From Cryptomeria japonica (Eukaryota > Streptophyta > Pinopsida > Cupressales > Cupressaceae): DNA of 64,000 nucleotides. Made by a program: the position numbers and the translations under genes. Of the stretch, positions 1 through 11,755 are shown one piece after another (the stretch's first letter is position 1; every line of letters starts with the position of its first letter). Below the pieces are notes generated by a model. That model was not told the DNA's origin. It ran no database searches and saw nothing but the letters and a program-made list of their open reading frames with translations. The stretch spans positions 103,649,739-103,713,738 of the forward strand of contig NC_081413.1 of the NCBI RefSeq assembly GCF_030272615.1, given 5' to 3'.

Positions 1-1742
1 AGGTTTCATCTATCCAATACGGGATAGGCATCTACCCATATGGGGTAGGCATCTATCCAATTGGGAAAGGAGGTGGTCTGGCCAGAGACTTAGACTCATC
101 GGGACCATTCGGGTCCTGAGTCACTCACTAAGTACCACACTCCTCCAATAGGAGTGCACCAAGGTTGTCGTCCTTAGGAGAAATCAGAATAACATAATGC
201 AAGCTTGAATTCCGCCTCGGAATTTGGCTTAAACCCCTAGGAAGTCAAGAGAATCCATACGAGATTCTTTCCGAGTATGCATTGAATTACTTTTTCTTTT
301 AATATACTTATCTTTCAAATTAGGATCCTTCACAATCCTTCTTCTTACCAAAACCTAGACCCCATCGACGAATGCCTGAGTACTAGGGACAACTTCATCC
401 CTAGACTACCTACATACCCGTTTCGACATGGGATCAAGGCGTAAAGTATGTAGTTCTATTTTATAATCTATGGTTTAATGTAAACCGTTTGGTGGGTACG
501 CAACCCTTTCTAGGGTCAATGTCCCAGACAGTTTCTCTGTGGTTGCTACCCACAATGGTAGCACTTAAGCAAAGGCTCAAGATGGCCTATTGCTTGTGGC
601 CTAAAATAACTAGATCATAATACCTATCATAAGCATCTCCCTTGACCCAATTGTCAATCGTCAACAACTCTTCTAGATTAAATCAATTTTATAAAAGTAT
701 TTCACTCAATCAACCCTAAATTGGTTTACTATGGTTTAACTCAGTGGATGTAAAAGCATTTAAGGATTATCTTATTAGATTATCGATCCAAGGGGGATTA
801 CCCTCCCCTTGGATTTTAACTTTCAAGTGTCCCTTATTACTCCCCGATGATTTATACGGACCATGCCACAGACGTCGTTGATGCAGCTTTATTAGGCGTT
901 AAGCGCAATAGTTCAACATGACGACATTACCCATAAGCGTGACCTAGAGGCACCGTAAATACCAAATGCTGCTAGGTTTTTGTTTCCCAACTCCCTTTGT
1001 TTAGTTTTCTAACTAAGAGGTTATGAAAAAATTTAATTAGCATCATGCTTGAAATAATTATGAAATGAACGTGCATAATTAGACATTGCAAAGCTTAAAT
1101 AATTGGAATAACTGCTTCTATGGAATCCATGAACCACTTTGAAAACTAAATTATTTAATATTCAAAATTTGAAATATAACTTTGCACAATAATGGCAATT
1201 ATGAAACTCGCATATTGATAATTAAACATGTAACTCGCATGAAGATGATGAAAATGTAACTTGCTCATCAATGAATGCAATTAATATATAATTAATTTGC
1301 ATGATGCAAGAATAGTGTCATTTACATGCAAGATTAAGCAATGTTTATTTCGATCACGAGAATAATTAATTATAGAGTCACTAGTTCAAAATAAGAAATT
1401 AGTTTAGACATAAGGCAAATTTTGGATCAACTCATAATAATATAAATTAATTGTTTTTAATGAATCTAAAGTACCAACTAAATAACCCAATAAATCTCAA
1501 ATAGATTGAGAGATTCCAATTATAAAATTTTGATATACTTTCATTTACAATTTTAAATTTACTAAACAATGATCCCAATTATTTATACATTTTTTTAAGT
1601 TTAATTTTACTAACTAAAATTTAAATTAAGGAAAATGTTAGCAATTTTCCAATTTGCAAATAAAATAAAAAAATTCTAAATAAAAAAAAGGAATACGAAA
1701 TTAAGTTTTCAATTGTTAAGTGGGGAGTGGGGGCCACGGGTC

Positions 1743-1788
1743 CCATCACCACTGCGGTCCTACGGGTGCAGGCCCGCAGTGATGAGGG
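1743..1788. repeat. GC-rich inverted repeat (hairpin) inside the LTR
   Basis: The arm CACCACTGCGG and a near-complementary arm CCGCAGTGATG flank a short GC-rich loop inside otherwise AT-rich LTR sequence. The same hairpin recurs in the partner LTR near 10143-10190. Its role is unknown; GC-rich hairpins in LTRs may act in transcript structure or 3' end formation. Confidence 0.6.
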
Positions 1789-1981
1789 GACACCCGTGGG
1801 CCCCTCCACTCCCCCTACGGATTTATAAACTTCGCCTCCCCCCTACGGTGTCCGTTAAACTTATTTAATGAGGAAAAAAATATTTATTTATTTATTTGTT
1901 TATAAAACTAATTTACTTTATTTTATATTTTAAAACTACTTTACTTTATTTTATATTCCCCCCCATTTTTTTGGTACAAAT

Positions 1982-1984
<3 letters not shown>

Positions 1985-2070
<86 letters not shown>
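1985..2070. repeat. (AT)n microsatellite
   Basis: Uninterrupted AT dinucleotide run of about 86 bases in the 3' LTR. The matching place in the 5' LTR (10437-10465) has only about 29 bases, so it expanded after insertion, or the other copy contracted. Confidence 0.97.
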
Positions 2071-2072
<2 letters not shown>

Positions 2073-2559
2073 TTTTAATCTAGATCTATTACCAATTTAA
2101 GAGGGGTATACATAAAAATGTTATTATAAAAATAAAACTAAGAATTTAATCACAGGAATGAAAGATAATAGAGAGAAATTATTTCAGATGATTTCACAGG
2201 AGCACGAAGAAAAAAAGAAATACATTATGCTAGAAATTGAGGTAAGCAAATACAACAGAGAGGAGATTTTATAAAATTTCTCTCATGACAGCCATGTTCA
2301 TCTACAGAGAGGAAGAAATTAATTAAAGGTTTTAAGAAGATCATATCGATATCAAGAGAGGGAAGAAAAAAATGGATTTCCTCTCAGGAATTAAATAAGT
2401 TTTAGTACACATGAATACATTTAAATTTAGCACAAGATTCTTACATGAGAAATTAATTTCCATTCCCAACAAGTTTTGTTCACAGGAAAGAAAATAAGAA
2501 AAACAAGATTGAAATTAATCTTTAATCCCGAATAGTTTCATTCATAGGAAAATGAGATT

Positions 2560-2810
2560 TCATTTATTCATTCTAATTCACAGCAAGAATTTAAAACAAG
2601 ATTTCATTTATTTAATCTAATTCACAACAAGAATTTAAAATAAGATTTCATTTATTTAATCTAATTCACAACAAGAATTTAAAACAAGATTTCATTTATT
2701 TAATCTAATTCATAGCAAGAATTTAAAACAAGATTTCATTTATCTAATTCACAGCAAGAATTTAAAACAAGATTTCATTTATTTAATATAATTCACAGCA
2801 AGAACAAGAT
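2560..2810. repeat. Tandem repeat in LTR, unit about 44 bp
   Basis: Five to six imperfect copies of a unit built on ATTCACAGCAAGAATTTAAA followed by ACAAGATTTCATTTATTTAA. Some units are shorter. The same array is in the partner LTR at about 10968-11182 with a different copy arrangement. Confidence 0.85.
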
Positions 2811-3402
2811 GCATGATTCAAAAAAAAAAAAAGAGAACCTGGATACTTGCAGCTTGATGTAGAATCCCCTCTGAATTCTTCAACTAGCCTCCCTTGATCC
2901 AACTTTTCTTTGAATTTCTTCAAAACAACTACTTGACAATCCTACAATGAAATGTGACTACAAAAAAAAAAACTACTACTTGAGAAAACTTTTCTTCAAT
3001 AAAAATAATTAACCCCCTCTTTTGAAAACTTGCATACAATATATAGGAAAAACTCCTTAATTCCACTATCTAGAGAAATTAATTGAGAATGAGATTCTTT
3101 TTCCAATATTGGATCCATGCAAAATTGATTAATATCCTAGTGGGGGAGTTACATGCAAGGGAATTAAAGAATGAAGATTCCTCTAGAAGCTTCTAATTTC
3201 TCCTACAACATGTGTCATAATTGGGAATGGGAAAAAAATATAAAAAAATAATGTCTTTTTAAATTATATTCTCCAAGTGTGTATGTGGGTCCATTATTTA
3301 ACCTTTTATAATATTTATTCAACCATATTCAATAGCTCAACCACACAAAAAGATATAATAGAAATTGTATCAAATCAAAAGTGATAAAGGAGGGTTGTGA
3401 CA

Positions 3403-3417
3403 TCCTCCCCCCCTTAA
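3403..3417 (-). other. Polypurine tract of the chromovirus
   Basis: On the minus strand TTTAAGGGGGGGAGGA directly precedes the 3' LTR start TGTCACAACCC. This is the position where plus-strand DNA synthesis is primed in LTR retrotransposons. Confidence 0.9.
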
Positions 3418-3480
3418 ATTGTGCATTGTCCTGATGCACTTATTGAGTGTATCCAAAAGAGTCTATAGTTCATGATTAGT

Positions 3481-4860
3481 TTAAAACAAAAAAGGAAACA
3501 ACTGTTGCATTTCCCTAGTATCTTCCCACGTGGCATTCTTTTCATCATACTGATTCCATTGTACTTTGCATTGATCAACCTCTCTATTGCACAATTGGCA
3601 CTGGCACCTCTCCATGATTCTGAATGACTCTATCATTATTCCTCCCATTTCATGGACCTGTAAAGCATCCCAATTTAAAATATGTTTCTCATCAGGTACA
3701 TAGTTTTTAAGAAGAGATACATGGAAGACAACATGGATTCGGCTCAACAAGGGAGGTAAGGCCAACCGATATGCAACTAGATTAATCATTTCCAATATTT
3801 CAAAAGGCCCAACATAACAAGGTGCAAGCTTAGTCTTTTTCCCAAACCTTATGGAACTCTTGTGTGGCCTAACCCTTAGGAAGACTTTCTCTCCCACCTC
3901 AAACTCCCTTGGCGTCCTATTCTTTTCTGCATAACTTTTCTGCCTATCTGAGGCTTCCTTCAATCTTTGCCTAATTTTCTTAGTTTTCCTTTCCATTTCC
4001 TTCAACATATCTAGTCCAACAATTACTCTATATTCAAGACTATCCCAACTCAAAGGTGTTCGACATGGCCTACCATACAATGCTTTGAAAGGTGCCATCC
4101 CCAAAGATGTTTGATATGTATTATTGTAAGCAAACTCTACTAGAGGTAGGTAATCTTCCCATTTCTTCTGTTGGTCCATGCAGTACATGCGAAGTAGGTC
4201 TTCTAAAATCTAATTTGTCCTCTCTGTTTGACCGTCAGTTTCAGGATGGTATGCAGTACTAAAATTTAGTTGAGTTCCAAGAGCTGGTTGAAGAGTTGTC
4301 CAAAACCTTGAAGTGAATCTAGCATCTCTATCTGATATGATTTTCTCTGGCATTCCATGTAACCTAAATATTTCCTTAACAAAGCACCTTGCCAAGGTAG
4401 GTGCAACGTCCATCAGATTCCCTGGTATAAAGTGTGCCACCTTAGTGAGTTTGTCAATTACCACCATTAGTGTATCATGCCTAAAAGGTGACACGGGCAA
4501 CCCTTGCTAAAAATCCATGCTAATAACTTGCCACTTGTGTTGAGGTACATCATGTAACTATAATAATCCAGCAGGATGTCTATGCTCTGCCTTTACTCTT
4601 TGACACTCCATACATTTAGCCACATACTTGACTATGTAATTCTTCATCCCTTGCCAAAAGTATAGCTTCTTTAGATCTGCATAAAGTTTGTTAACCCCCA
4701 GGTGCCTTGAGTAAGGGGCATTATGAACCTCTAACAAGACTACCTTCCTTAATTCCCCTGAACTAGGAACATACATTCTATTATTGTATCTGAGCAACCC
4801 ATCTTCATCTAATGTATACCCTTCAACCTTAGGATCTGTTGGATCATATTCTAAAGTCAA
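3481..4860 (-). pseudogene. Chromovirus integrase with C-terminal chromodomain (broken)
   Basis: Three open segments on the minus strand (4860-4558, 4500-4210, 4188-3481) cover one integrase. The first holds the HHCC zinc-binding region (H..H in SRHLGVNKLY, then CMEC). The catalytic core follows with the aspartate of VISMDF, the aspartate of IISDRDARF and the glutamate of DGQTERTN. The last about 50 residues, ending in VQWNQYDEKNATWEDTREM and a short FPFLF tail, match the chromodomain that targets chromoviruses to chromatin. In-frame stops near 4554, 4507 and 4207 split the segments. The protein would have been the C-terminal part of Pol, inserting the cDNA copy into the genome. Confidence 0.9.
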
Positions 4861-4890
4861 TTTGACTTTCTCATACCATGGGTCATGTCC

Positions 4891-6240
4891 CTAATCATCC
4901 ATTACTTGCCTTTTGAAAGAAGTTTTGAATGTTGCTATACTCATCAAGTGTCTCCTCCTACTTAAATCATCTGCCACTCTATTTTCCTTCCCCTTAATAT
5001 ATTCAATTTCAAAATCATATTCACTTAGAAACTCTAACCACCTTCTTTGTCTAGCATTTAAGTGGGGTTGGGTAAAGATGTACTTTAGTCCTTGGTTATC
5101 TGACTTTAACTCAAAGGGCTTCCCTAGTAAGAAGTGTCTCCATTTGTGTAGGGCATGCACAATCGCTGCTAACTCTAAGTCATGGGGTGCATAATTAACC
5201 TCATGAGTCTTCAGCTTCCTAGATTCGTAAGCTACTACCCCTTCATCTTGGATAAGTACTCCTCCTAAACCTTCAATAGAAGCATCAGTTACGACTGTGA
5301 AGCGTCCATTCAGATCTGGTGCCTTTAAAATGGGTGCTGAATTTAGTTTTCCCTTCAAGATTTGAAATGCCTTATCACTTTTCTCTGTTCACACAAACCT
5401 TTTACCCTTCCTCTATAATGAGGTGATGGGGTTTGCTATCTTAGAGAATCCTTCCACAAACCTCCTATAGTACCCTGCTAGCCCCATAAAGCTTCTTACC
5501 TCTGAAACATTTTTAGGGATCGACCATTCTACTATTGCCTTTATCTTATCTGGATCAACTGCTATTCCTTCCTTTGATATTATATGCCCAAGGTAGTGAA
5601 TCTTTTCCTTAAAGGAGGCACATTTTGATAGTTTCCCATATAACTTATGTTCCCTCAGCCTTTGCAAAACCATTTGTAGGTGTACTAAATGTTCCTCCTC
5701 ATTCCTAGAGTAAATCAAGATGTCATCAAGAAATACCAAAACAAATTTGTCCAAGTAGTCATGGAGTACACTATTCATTAGGTTCATAAATGCAGTTGGG
5801 GCATTGGTTACACCAAAAGGTACTACTATGAATTCATAATGCCCATATCTAGTCCTGAAAGTTGTCTTCAAAATGTCCTCCTCTTTAATTCTGAGTTGAT
5901 GATATCCTGATTGGAGGTCTATCTTTGAGAAAATTGCTGCTCCTTTCATTTGGTCAAAAAGATCCTCTATTCAAGGTAAGGGATGCCTATTCTTTATTGT
6001 GACCTTGTTCAACATCCTATAGTTGATGCATAGTCTTAAGGTTCCATCCTTCTTCTTAACGAATAAGATTGGTGCTCCCATGGTGATACACTTGGCCTTA
6101 TTAATCGCTTAGCTAAGAGTTCCTCTAATTGCATTTTGAGCTCTTGTAATTCAATTGTGTTCATTTGGTAAGGTGCCCTTGATACTGGTTCAGCGCTTGG
6201 TAGTAAGTCAATAGAAAAGTCAAACTTCCTTTTAGGGGGT
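4891..6240 (-). pseudogene. Chromovirus reverse transcriptase and RNase H (broken)
   Basis: Minus-strand Pol region upstream of integrase. The RT segment 5949-5413 includes [12 protein letters not shown], the FG.TNAP motif and the catalytic [11 protein letters not shown] box. RT homology extends upstream to about 6230 ([13 protein letters not shown]) through stops and a frameshift. The RNase H segment 5358-4891 shows the acidic residues in TDAS, DLELAAI and SDNQG. Together these would copy the RNA genome to DNA and degrade the RNA strand. Frame breaks near 5410, 5960-6110 and 4890 inactivate it. Confidence 0.9.
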
Positions 6241-6686
6241 AAGCCGGGTAATTCTTCTAGAAATACATCCTTGAATTCTCATAAGAAAGGGGTATTTTCA
6301 AAGGTTGGGGTATTTTCCTCTTCTCCTTCATCAATTTCAACCATATAGATTAGGCCTCCTCTTCTTCTTTCCTTCTTTAATTGCATGGCAGATATGGTTT
6401 CTATATTAATGGGATTAAACTTTCCTTAGATTCTGACCCTTTTCCCCCCATCATCCAAACATTCAACAACTTTGTTATAGCAATCTACAATAGCTTGATG
6501 ATCTGTTAACCAACTCATTCCAATAATTACATCATATAACCCTAGGGGTGCCACATAGAGATCTACCCTTGTTTCAAACTCAAGAAATTATACCCTTGCC
6601 CTCGGCAAACACTTAGTTACCTCCCTAGTTGCCTTATCCCCATATTGAACTGTCCATGATGACTCCATTTGATTAACTTTTAATGC

Positions 6687-8076
6687 TTATTTGCTTACTA
6701 ATTCAGGTGAGATGAAACATTCAGATGACCCAGTGTCAATTAGAATTGAAATTGGTTGTTCAAATAGTGTACCTGTAGTTTCCACGGGAACATTGTGGAA
6801 TCTTGCTCTTTGGTTCCTAACTGCTGCATGAATCCTTTGTTGGGGCCCTTGTTGTGGTTGATTGGCCCTAATCTGACCTTGCATCTTAGGACATTCTCTA
6901 GCAAAATGGTTTCCGCCACACATAAAACATCCACTTGGAGGACCCCTCCTACCTTGATTCCTAGGGGGATCATTCCTTGTTTCATTGGCCCTGGGTGGAT
7001 AAGTTATCCTATTCTGCTGGTCATTCCTATTATAGTTGCCCCTGTTATTATTATTATCTCCATTCCTCTGATATTGATTAGGGGGTGGTCTTCTTTTGGA
7101 AGAATTATTCCTTTGACTTTTGTTGAAGTTAGTGTTCCCCTTGAATTCCTGCTTCCTTTTAAAAGAGTTGTTCCCATTATAGTTTTGCCTTGTTGTTGTT
7201 AGGGTTTGAATCTCCCTCTCTTGCCTTAGGGACTTTTCAAGTACTTCGTTCATGTTTTTGGGTCCATGCATGTCAACCTCTACCCCTATGTTGGTATTTA
7301 GTCCCAAAATGAACTTCCTCGCTTGACCTTCTTCATCTTTCTGGTACATAGGTACGTACTTAAGCAATTTGGCAAACTTATCCCAATATTGTTGGACTGA
7401 TAGGGGCCCTTGTCGTAGATTATGGAACTTTGTCACCTTCTCATCAAAGAACAATTGAGGGAGCCATCTTTTACGGAAGTGGTGAATAAATTGATCCCAT
7501 GTGATCGCATCTCTGCCATACCCATTTTGCTCCTTGGTGTTGGTCCACCAACTAGCTGCCTCCCTTGTGAGTTGATAGGAACCCCATAAGGCCTTAGTTG
7601 TTTCGCTAAAATCTTTTAGTTCAAAATACTTTTCCATTTCATTTAACCAATTTTCAGCTCCTTCACCAATTTGCCTCCCATCAAACTTGGGGGGGTGATT
7701 TTCTTCAAACCTTAGAGAGTTCCAATATGTTATTTTCTTTTCTATTGTCCATCACATTCCCTTTATTGCTATTAGGGTTCCCATTTTCAATTCCACTTCA
7801 ATTTTCAATGTCATTTTGCCTTGCCCTAAGGTCCTGCATTGATTGCTCCAAGAAGTTGATCTTGTCCCTTTGTTCGGTTAGCAGGTTGATTATAGCCTCG
7901 ACCCCATCTTCGTTATTCCCTTGGTGATGTTGATTTCCTTCATGGTTTTCCTCATGGTTTTCTTCATGGTTTTCTTCATGATTTTCCTCATGGTTAGCTT
8001 CCCTTTGTCTCCTAGTGGTAGCACGTCTTCCATTTCCCCTTCCTCTTCCTCTTCCTCTTCCCCTTCCTCTAGCCAT
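6687..8076 (-). pseudogene. Chromovirus Gag with zinc knuckle, running into the aspartic protease (broken)
   Basis: Starts at the ATG at 8076 with an Arg/Gly repeat (MARGRGRGRGRG) and ENHEENHE repeats. A stop at about 7796 and a frameshift near 7710 interrupt it. The capsid region then reads PPKFDG, EKYFELKDFSETTKALW and WDQFIHHFRKRW, typical of plant gypsy Gag. A CX2CX4HX4C knuckle (CFMCGGNHFAREC) lies at about 6926-6885. The protease active site IDTGSSECFIS follows at about 6740-6705, with more protease (GMSWL) downstream to about 6500 beyond a stop at 6687. Gag would form the particle and bind RNA. Confidence 0.9.
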
Positions 8077-8210
8077 CTAGGGTTTTACCTAAAAATTAAA
8101 TTATGTAGTTAGTTCTTGATTTAAGATTTTATAATTTAATCTCTACCATTCCAAGACATTCCCTTAGTTGTGTAAATTGAAGTGAGCACAAGGCCTAGAT
8201 TTGAACCTTT

Positions 8211-8222
8211 GCTCTAATACCA
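8211..8222 (-). other. Primer-binding site, initiator tRNA-Met type
   Basis: Minus strand TGGTATTAGAGC starts two bases after the 5' LTR end. It differs by one base from TGGTATCAGAGC, the usual plant site complementary to the 3' end of initiator tRNA-Met. Confidence 0.88.
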
Positions 8223-8224
8223 CA

Positions 8225-11200
8225 TGTAATAACCCAATATACTTAACCCAACAAAATTTTGAATTCTTTTTTTTTATATTTAATTTAATCATTTGTGTTT
8301 GATTCAATCACATACTCTGGGAATCCATCCATTTGTATTAGGCATTCATCCATCCAGGATGAGCATCTAACCATATGGGTTAGGCATCTGTCCATACGAA
8401 ACATAAGGTTTCATCTATCCAATACAGGATAGGCATCTACCCATACGGGGTAGGCATCTATCCAATTGGGATAGGAGGTGCTCTAGCCAGAGACTTAGAC
8501 TCATCAGGACCATTCGGGTCCTAAGTCACTCACTAAGTACTACACTCCTCTAATAAGAGTGCACCGAGGTCGCCGTCCTTAGGAGAAATCAGAATACAAT
8601 AATGCAAGCTTGAATTTTGCCTCAGAATTTGGCTTAAAGCCTCGAGAAGTCAAGCGAATCCATACAGGATTCCTTCCGAGTATGCATTGAATTACTTTTT
8701 CTTTTATTATACTTATCTTTCAAATTAGGATCCTTCGCAATCCTTCTTCTTACCAAAACCTAGACCCCATCCACGAACGCCTGAGTACTAGGGACAACTT
8801 CATCCCTAGACTGCCTACATACCCGTTTCGGCACGAGATCAAGGCATAAAGTATGTAGTTCTATTTTCTAATCTATGGTTTAATGTAAACCATTTGGTGG
8901 GTACGCAACCCTTTCTAGGGTCAATGTCCCAGACAGTTTCTTTGCGGTTGCTACCCACGGTGGTAGCACTTAAGCAAAGGCTCAAGATGGCCTATTGCTT
9001 GTGGCCTAAAATAACTAGATCCTAATACCTATCATAAGAGTCTCCCTTGACCCAATTGTCAATCATCAACAACTCTTCGAGATTAAATCAATTTTATAAA
9101 AGCATTTCACTCAATCAACCCGAAAGGGATTTACTATGGTTTAACTCAACAGATGTAAAATCATTTAAGGATTATCTTATTAGATTATCGATCCAATGGG
9201 GATTACGCTCCCCTTGGATTTTAGCTTCCAAGTGTCCCTTATTACTCTCCGATGACTTATAGGGATGATGCAACAAACGTCATTGATGTAGCTTTATTAG
9301 GCATTAAATGCAGTAGTTCAACACGACGGCATTACCCGTAAGCGTGACCCAAAGGCACCGTAAATACCGAACACTACTAGGTTTTTGTTTTCCAACTCCC
9401 TTTGTTTAGTTTTCTAACTAAAAGGCTATTAAAACTTTTAATTAGCATCATGTTTGAAACAATTATGAAATGAATGTGCATAATTAGACATTGCAAAGCT
9501 TAAATAATTGGAATAACTACTTCTATGGAATTCATGAACCACTTTGAAAACTAAATTATTTAATATTCAAAATTTGAAATATAACTTTGCACAATAATGG
9601 CAATTATGAAACTCGCATATTGATAATTAAACGTGTAACTCGCATGAAGATGATGAAAATATAACTTGCTCATCAATGAATGCAATTAATATATAAGTAA
9701 TTCACATGATGCAAGAATAGTGTCATTTACATGCAAGATTAAGCAATGTTTATTTCTATCACAAGAATAATTAATTATAGAGTCACTAGTTCAAAATAAG
9801 CAATTAGTTTAGACATTAGGCAAATTTTGGATCAAATCATAATAATATAAATTAATTGTTTTTAATGAATCTAAAGTACCAACTAAATAACCCAATAAAT
9901 CTCAAATAGATTGAGAGATTCCAATTATAAAATTTTGATATACTTTAATTTACAATTATAAATTTACTAAACAATGATCCCAATTATTTATACATTTTTC
10001 TAAGGCTAATTTTACTAACTAAAATTTAAATTAAGGAAAATATTAGCAATTTTCCAATTTGCAAATAAAAAGAAAAAATCTAAATAAAAAAAAGGAATAC
10101 GAAATTAAGTTTTTAATTGTTAAGTGGGGAGTGGGGGCCACGAGTCCCATCACCACTGCGGACCTACGGGTGCAGGCCCGCAGTGATGAGGGGACACTTG
10201 TGGGCCCCTCCACTCCCCTGCAGCCACTATCGTAACAGTGACCGCAGGGGTAGTGGAGAGTACCACTCCCTTGCGGATTTATAAACTTCGCCTCCCCCCT
10301 ACAGTGTCCATTACACTTATTTAATGAGGGAAAAAATATTTATTTATTTTTATTTTTTTTAAAACTAATTTACTTTATTTTATATTTTAAAACTACTTTA
10401 ATTTATTTTATATCCCCCCCCTTTTTTTGTAAAAATTATATATAGATATATATATATATATATATGGTTTTAATCCAGATCTATTACCAATTTAAGAGGG
10501 GTATACATAAAAATATTATTATAATAATAAAACTAAGAATTTAATCACAGGAATGAAAGATAATAGAGAGAAATTATTTCAAATGATTTCACAGGAGTAC
10601 GAAGAAAAAAAGAAATACATTATGCTGGAAATTGAGGCAAGCAAATACAACAGAGAGAAGATTTTATAAAATTTCTCTCATGACAGCCATGTTCATCTAC
10701 AGAGAGGAAGAAATTAATTAAAGGTTTTAAGAAGATCAAATCGATATCAAGAGAGGGAAGAAAAAAATGCATTTCCTCTCAGGAATTAAATAAGTTTTAG
10801 TACACATGAATAAATTTAAATTTAACACAAGATTCTTACATGAGAAATTAATTTCCATTCACAACAAGTTTTGTTCACAGGAAAGAAAACAAGAAAAACA
10901 AGATTGAAATTAATCTTTAATCCCAAATAGTTTCATTCACAAGAAAACGAGATTTCATTTATTCATTCTAATTCACAGCAAGAATTTAAAACAAGATTTC
11001 ATTTATTTAATCTAATTCACGGCAAGAATTTAAAACAGGATTTCATTTATTTATTCTAATTCACATCAAGAATTTAAAACAAGATTTCATTTATCTAATT
11101 CACAGCAATAATTTAAAACAAGATTTCATTTATCTAATTCACAGCAAGAATTTAAAACAAGATTTCATTTATCTAATTCATAGCTTGATACCTGGATACT

Positions 11201-11755
11201 TGCAGCTTGATGTAGAATCCCCTCTGAATTCTTCAACTAGCCTCCCTTGATCCAACTTTTCTTTGAATTTCTTCAAAACAACTACTTGACAATCCTACAA
11301 TGAAATGTGACTACAAAAAAAATAACTTCTACTTGAGAAAACTTTTCTTCAATAAAAATAATCAACCCCCTCTTTTGAAAACTTGCATACAATATATAGG
11401 AAAAACTCCTTAATTCCACTATCTAGAGAAATTAATTGAGAATGAGATTCTTTTTCCAATATTGGATCCATGCAAAATTGATTAATATCCTAGTAGGGGA
11501 GTTACATGCAAGGGAATTAAAGAATGAAGATTCCTCTAGAAGCTTCTAATTTCTCCTACAACATGTGCCATAATTGGGAATGGGAAAAAAATAAAAATAA
11601 ATAATGTCTTTTTAAATTATATTCTCCAGGTGAGTATGTGGGTCCATTATTTAACCTTTTATAATATTTATTCAACCATATTCAATAGCTCAACCACACA
11701 AAAAGATATAATAGAAATTGTATCAAATCAAAAGTGATAAAGGAGGGTTGTGACA
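8225..11755 (-). repeat. 5' LTR of the chromovirus (3531 bp)
   Basis: Full-length LTR with TG...CA ends, collinear with 1-3402. It holds a GC-rich hairpin block (10140-10275), a short AT microsatellite (10437-10465) and a 44-bp-unit tandem array (10968-11182). It has about 55 bases (around 10219-10272) missing from the other LTR; the junction there is flanked by short CACTCCC repeats. No gene. Confidence 0.93.

Larger units (their letters stand above)
1..3402 (-). repeat. 3' LTR of the chromovirus (partial)
   Basis: Collinear with 8405-11755, lacking about 180 bases that lie beyond the window start. Differences from the other LTR include a longer AT microsatellite (1985-2070) and the absence of about 55 bases near 1818. 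No gene of its own; short open frames here are chance. Confidence 0.92.
1..11755 (-). mobile_element. Ty3/gypsy chromovirus, LTR retrotransposon (left end cut by window)
   Basis: The element lies on the minus strand: its 5' LTR is at 8225-11755, its genes run leftward from 8076 to 3481, and its 3' LTR runs off the window at base 1. The LTR ends are TG...CA (minus-strand start TGTCACAACCC, end GGGTTATTACA). A primer-binding site and a polypurine tract flank the internal region. Domain order gag, protease, RT, RNase H, integrase, chromodomain places it among plant chromoviruses; the 3.5 kb LTRs suggest the Tekay/Del lineage, which is inference. Several stops and frameshifts make it non-autonomous today. 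It abuts CACTA transposase sequence at 11756, so it probably inserted there. The target duplication cannot be checked because the other end is outside the window. Confidence 0.93.

Noticed and set aside
1896-2078. ORF reading mostly Tyr-Ile repeats
   Set aside because: It is translation of the (AT)n microsatellite in the LTR.
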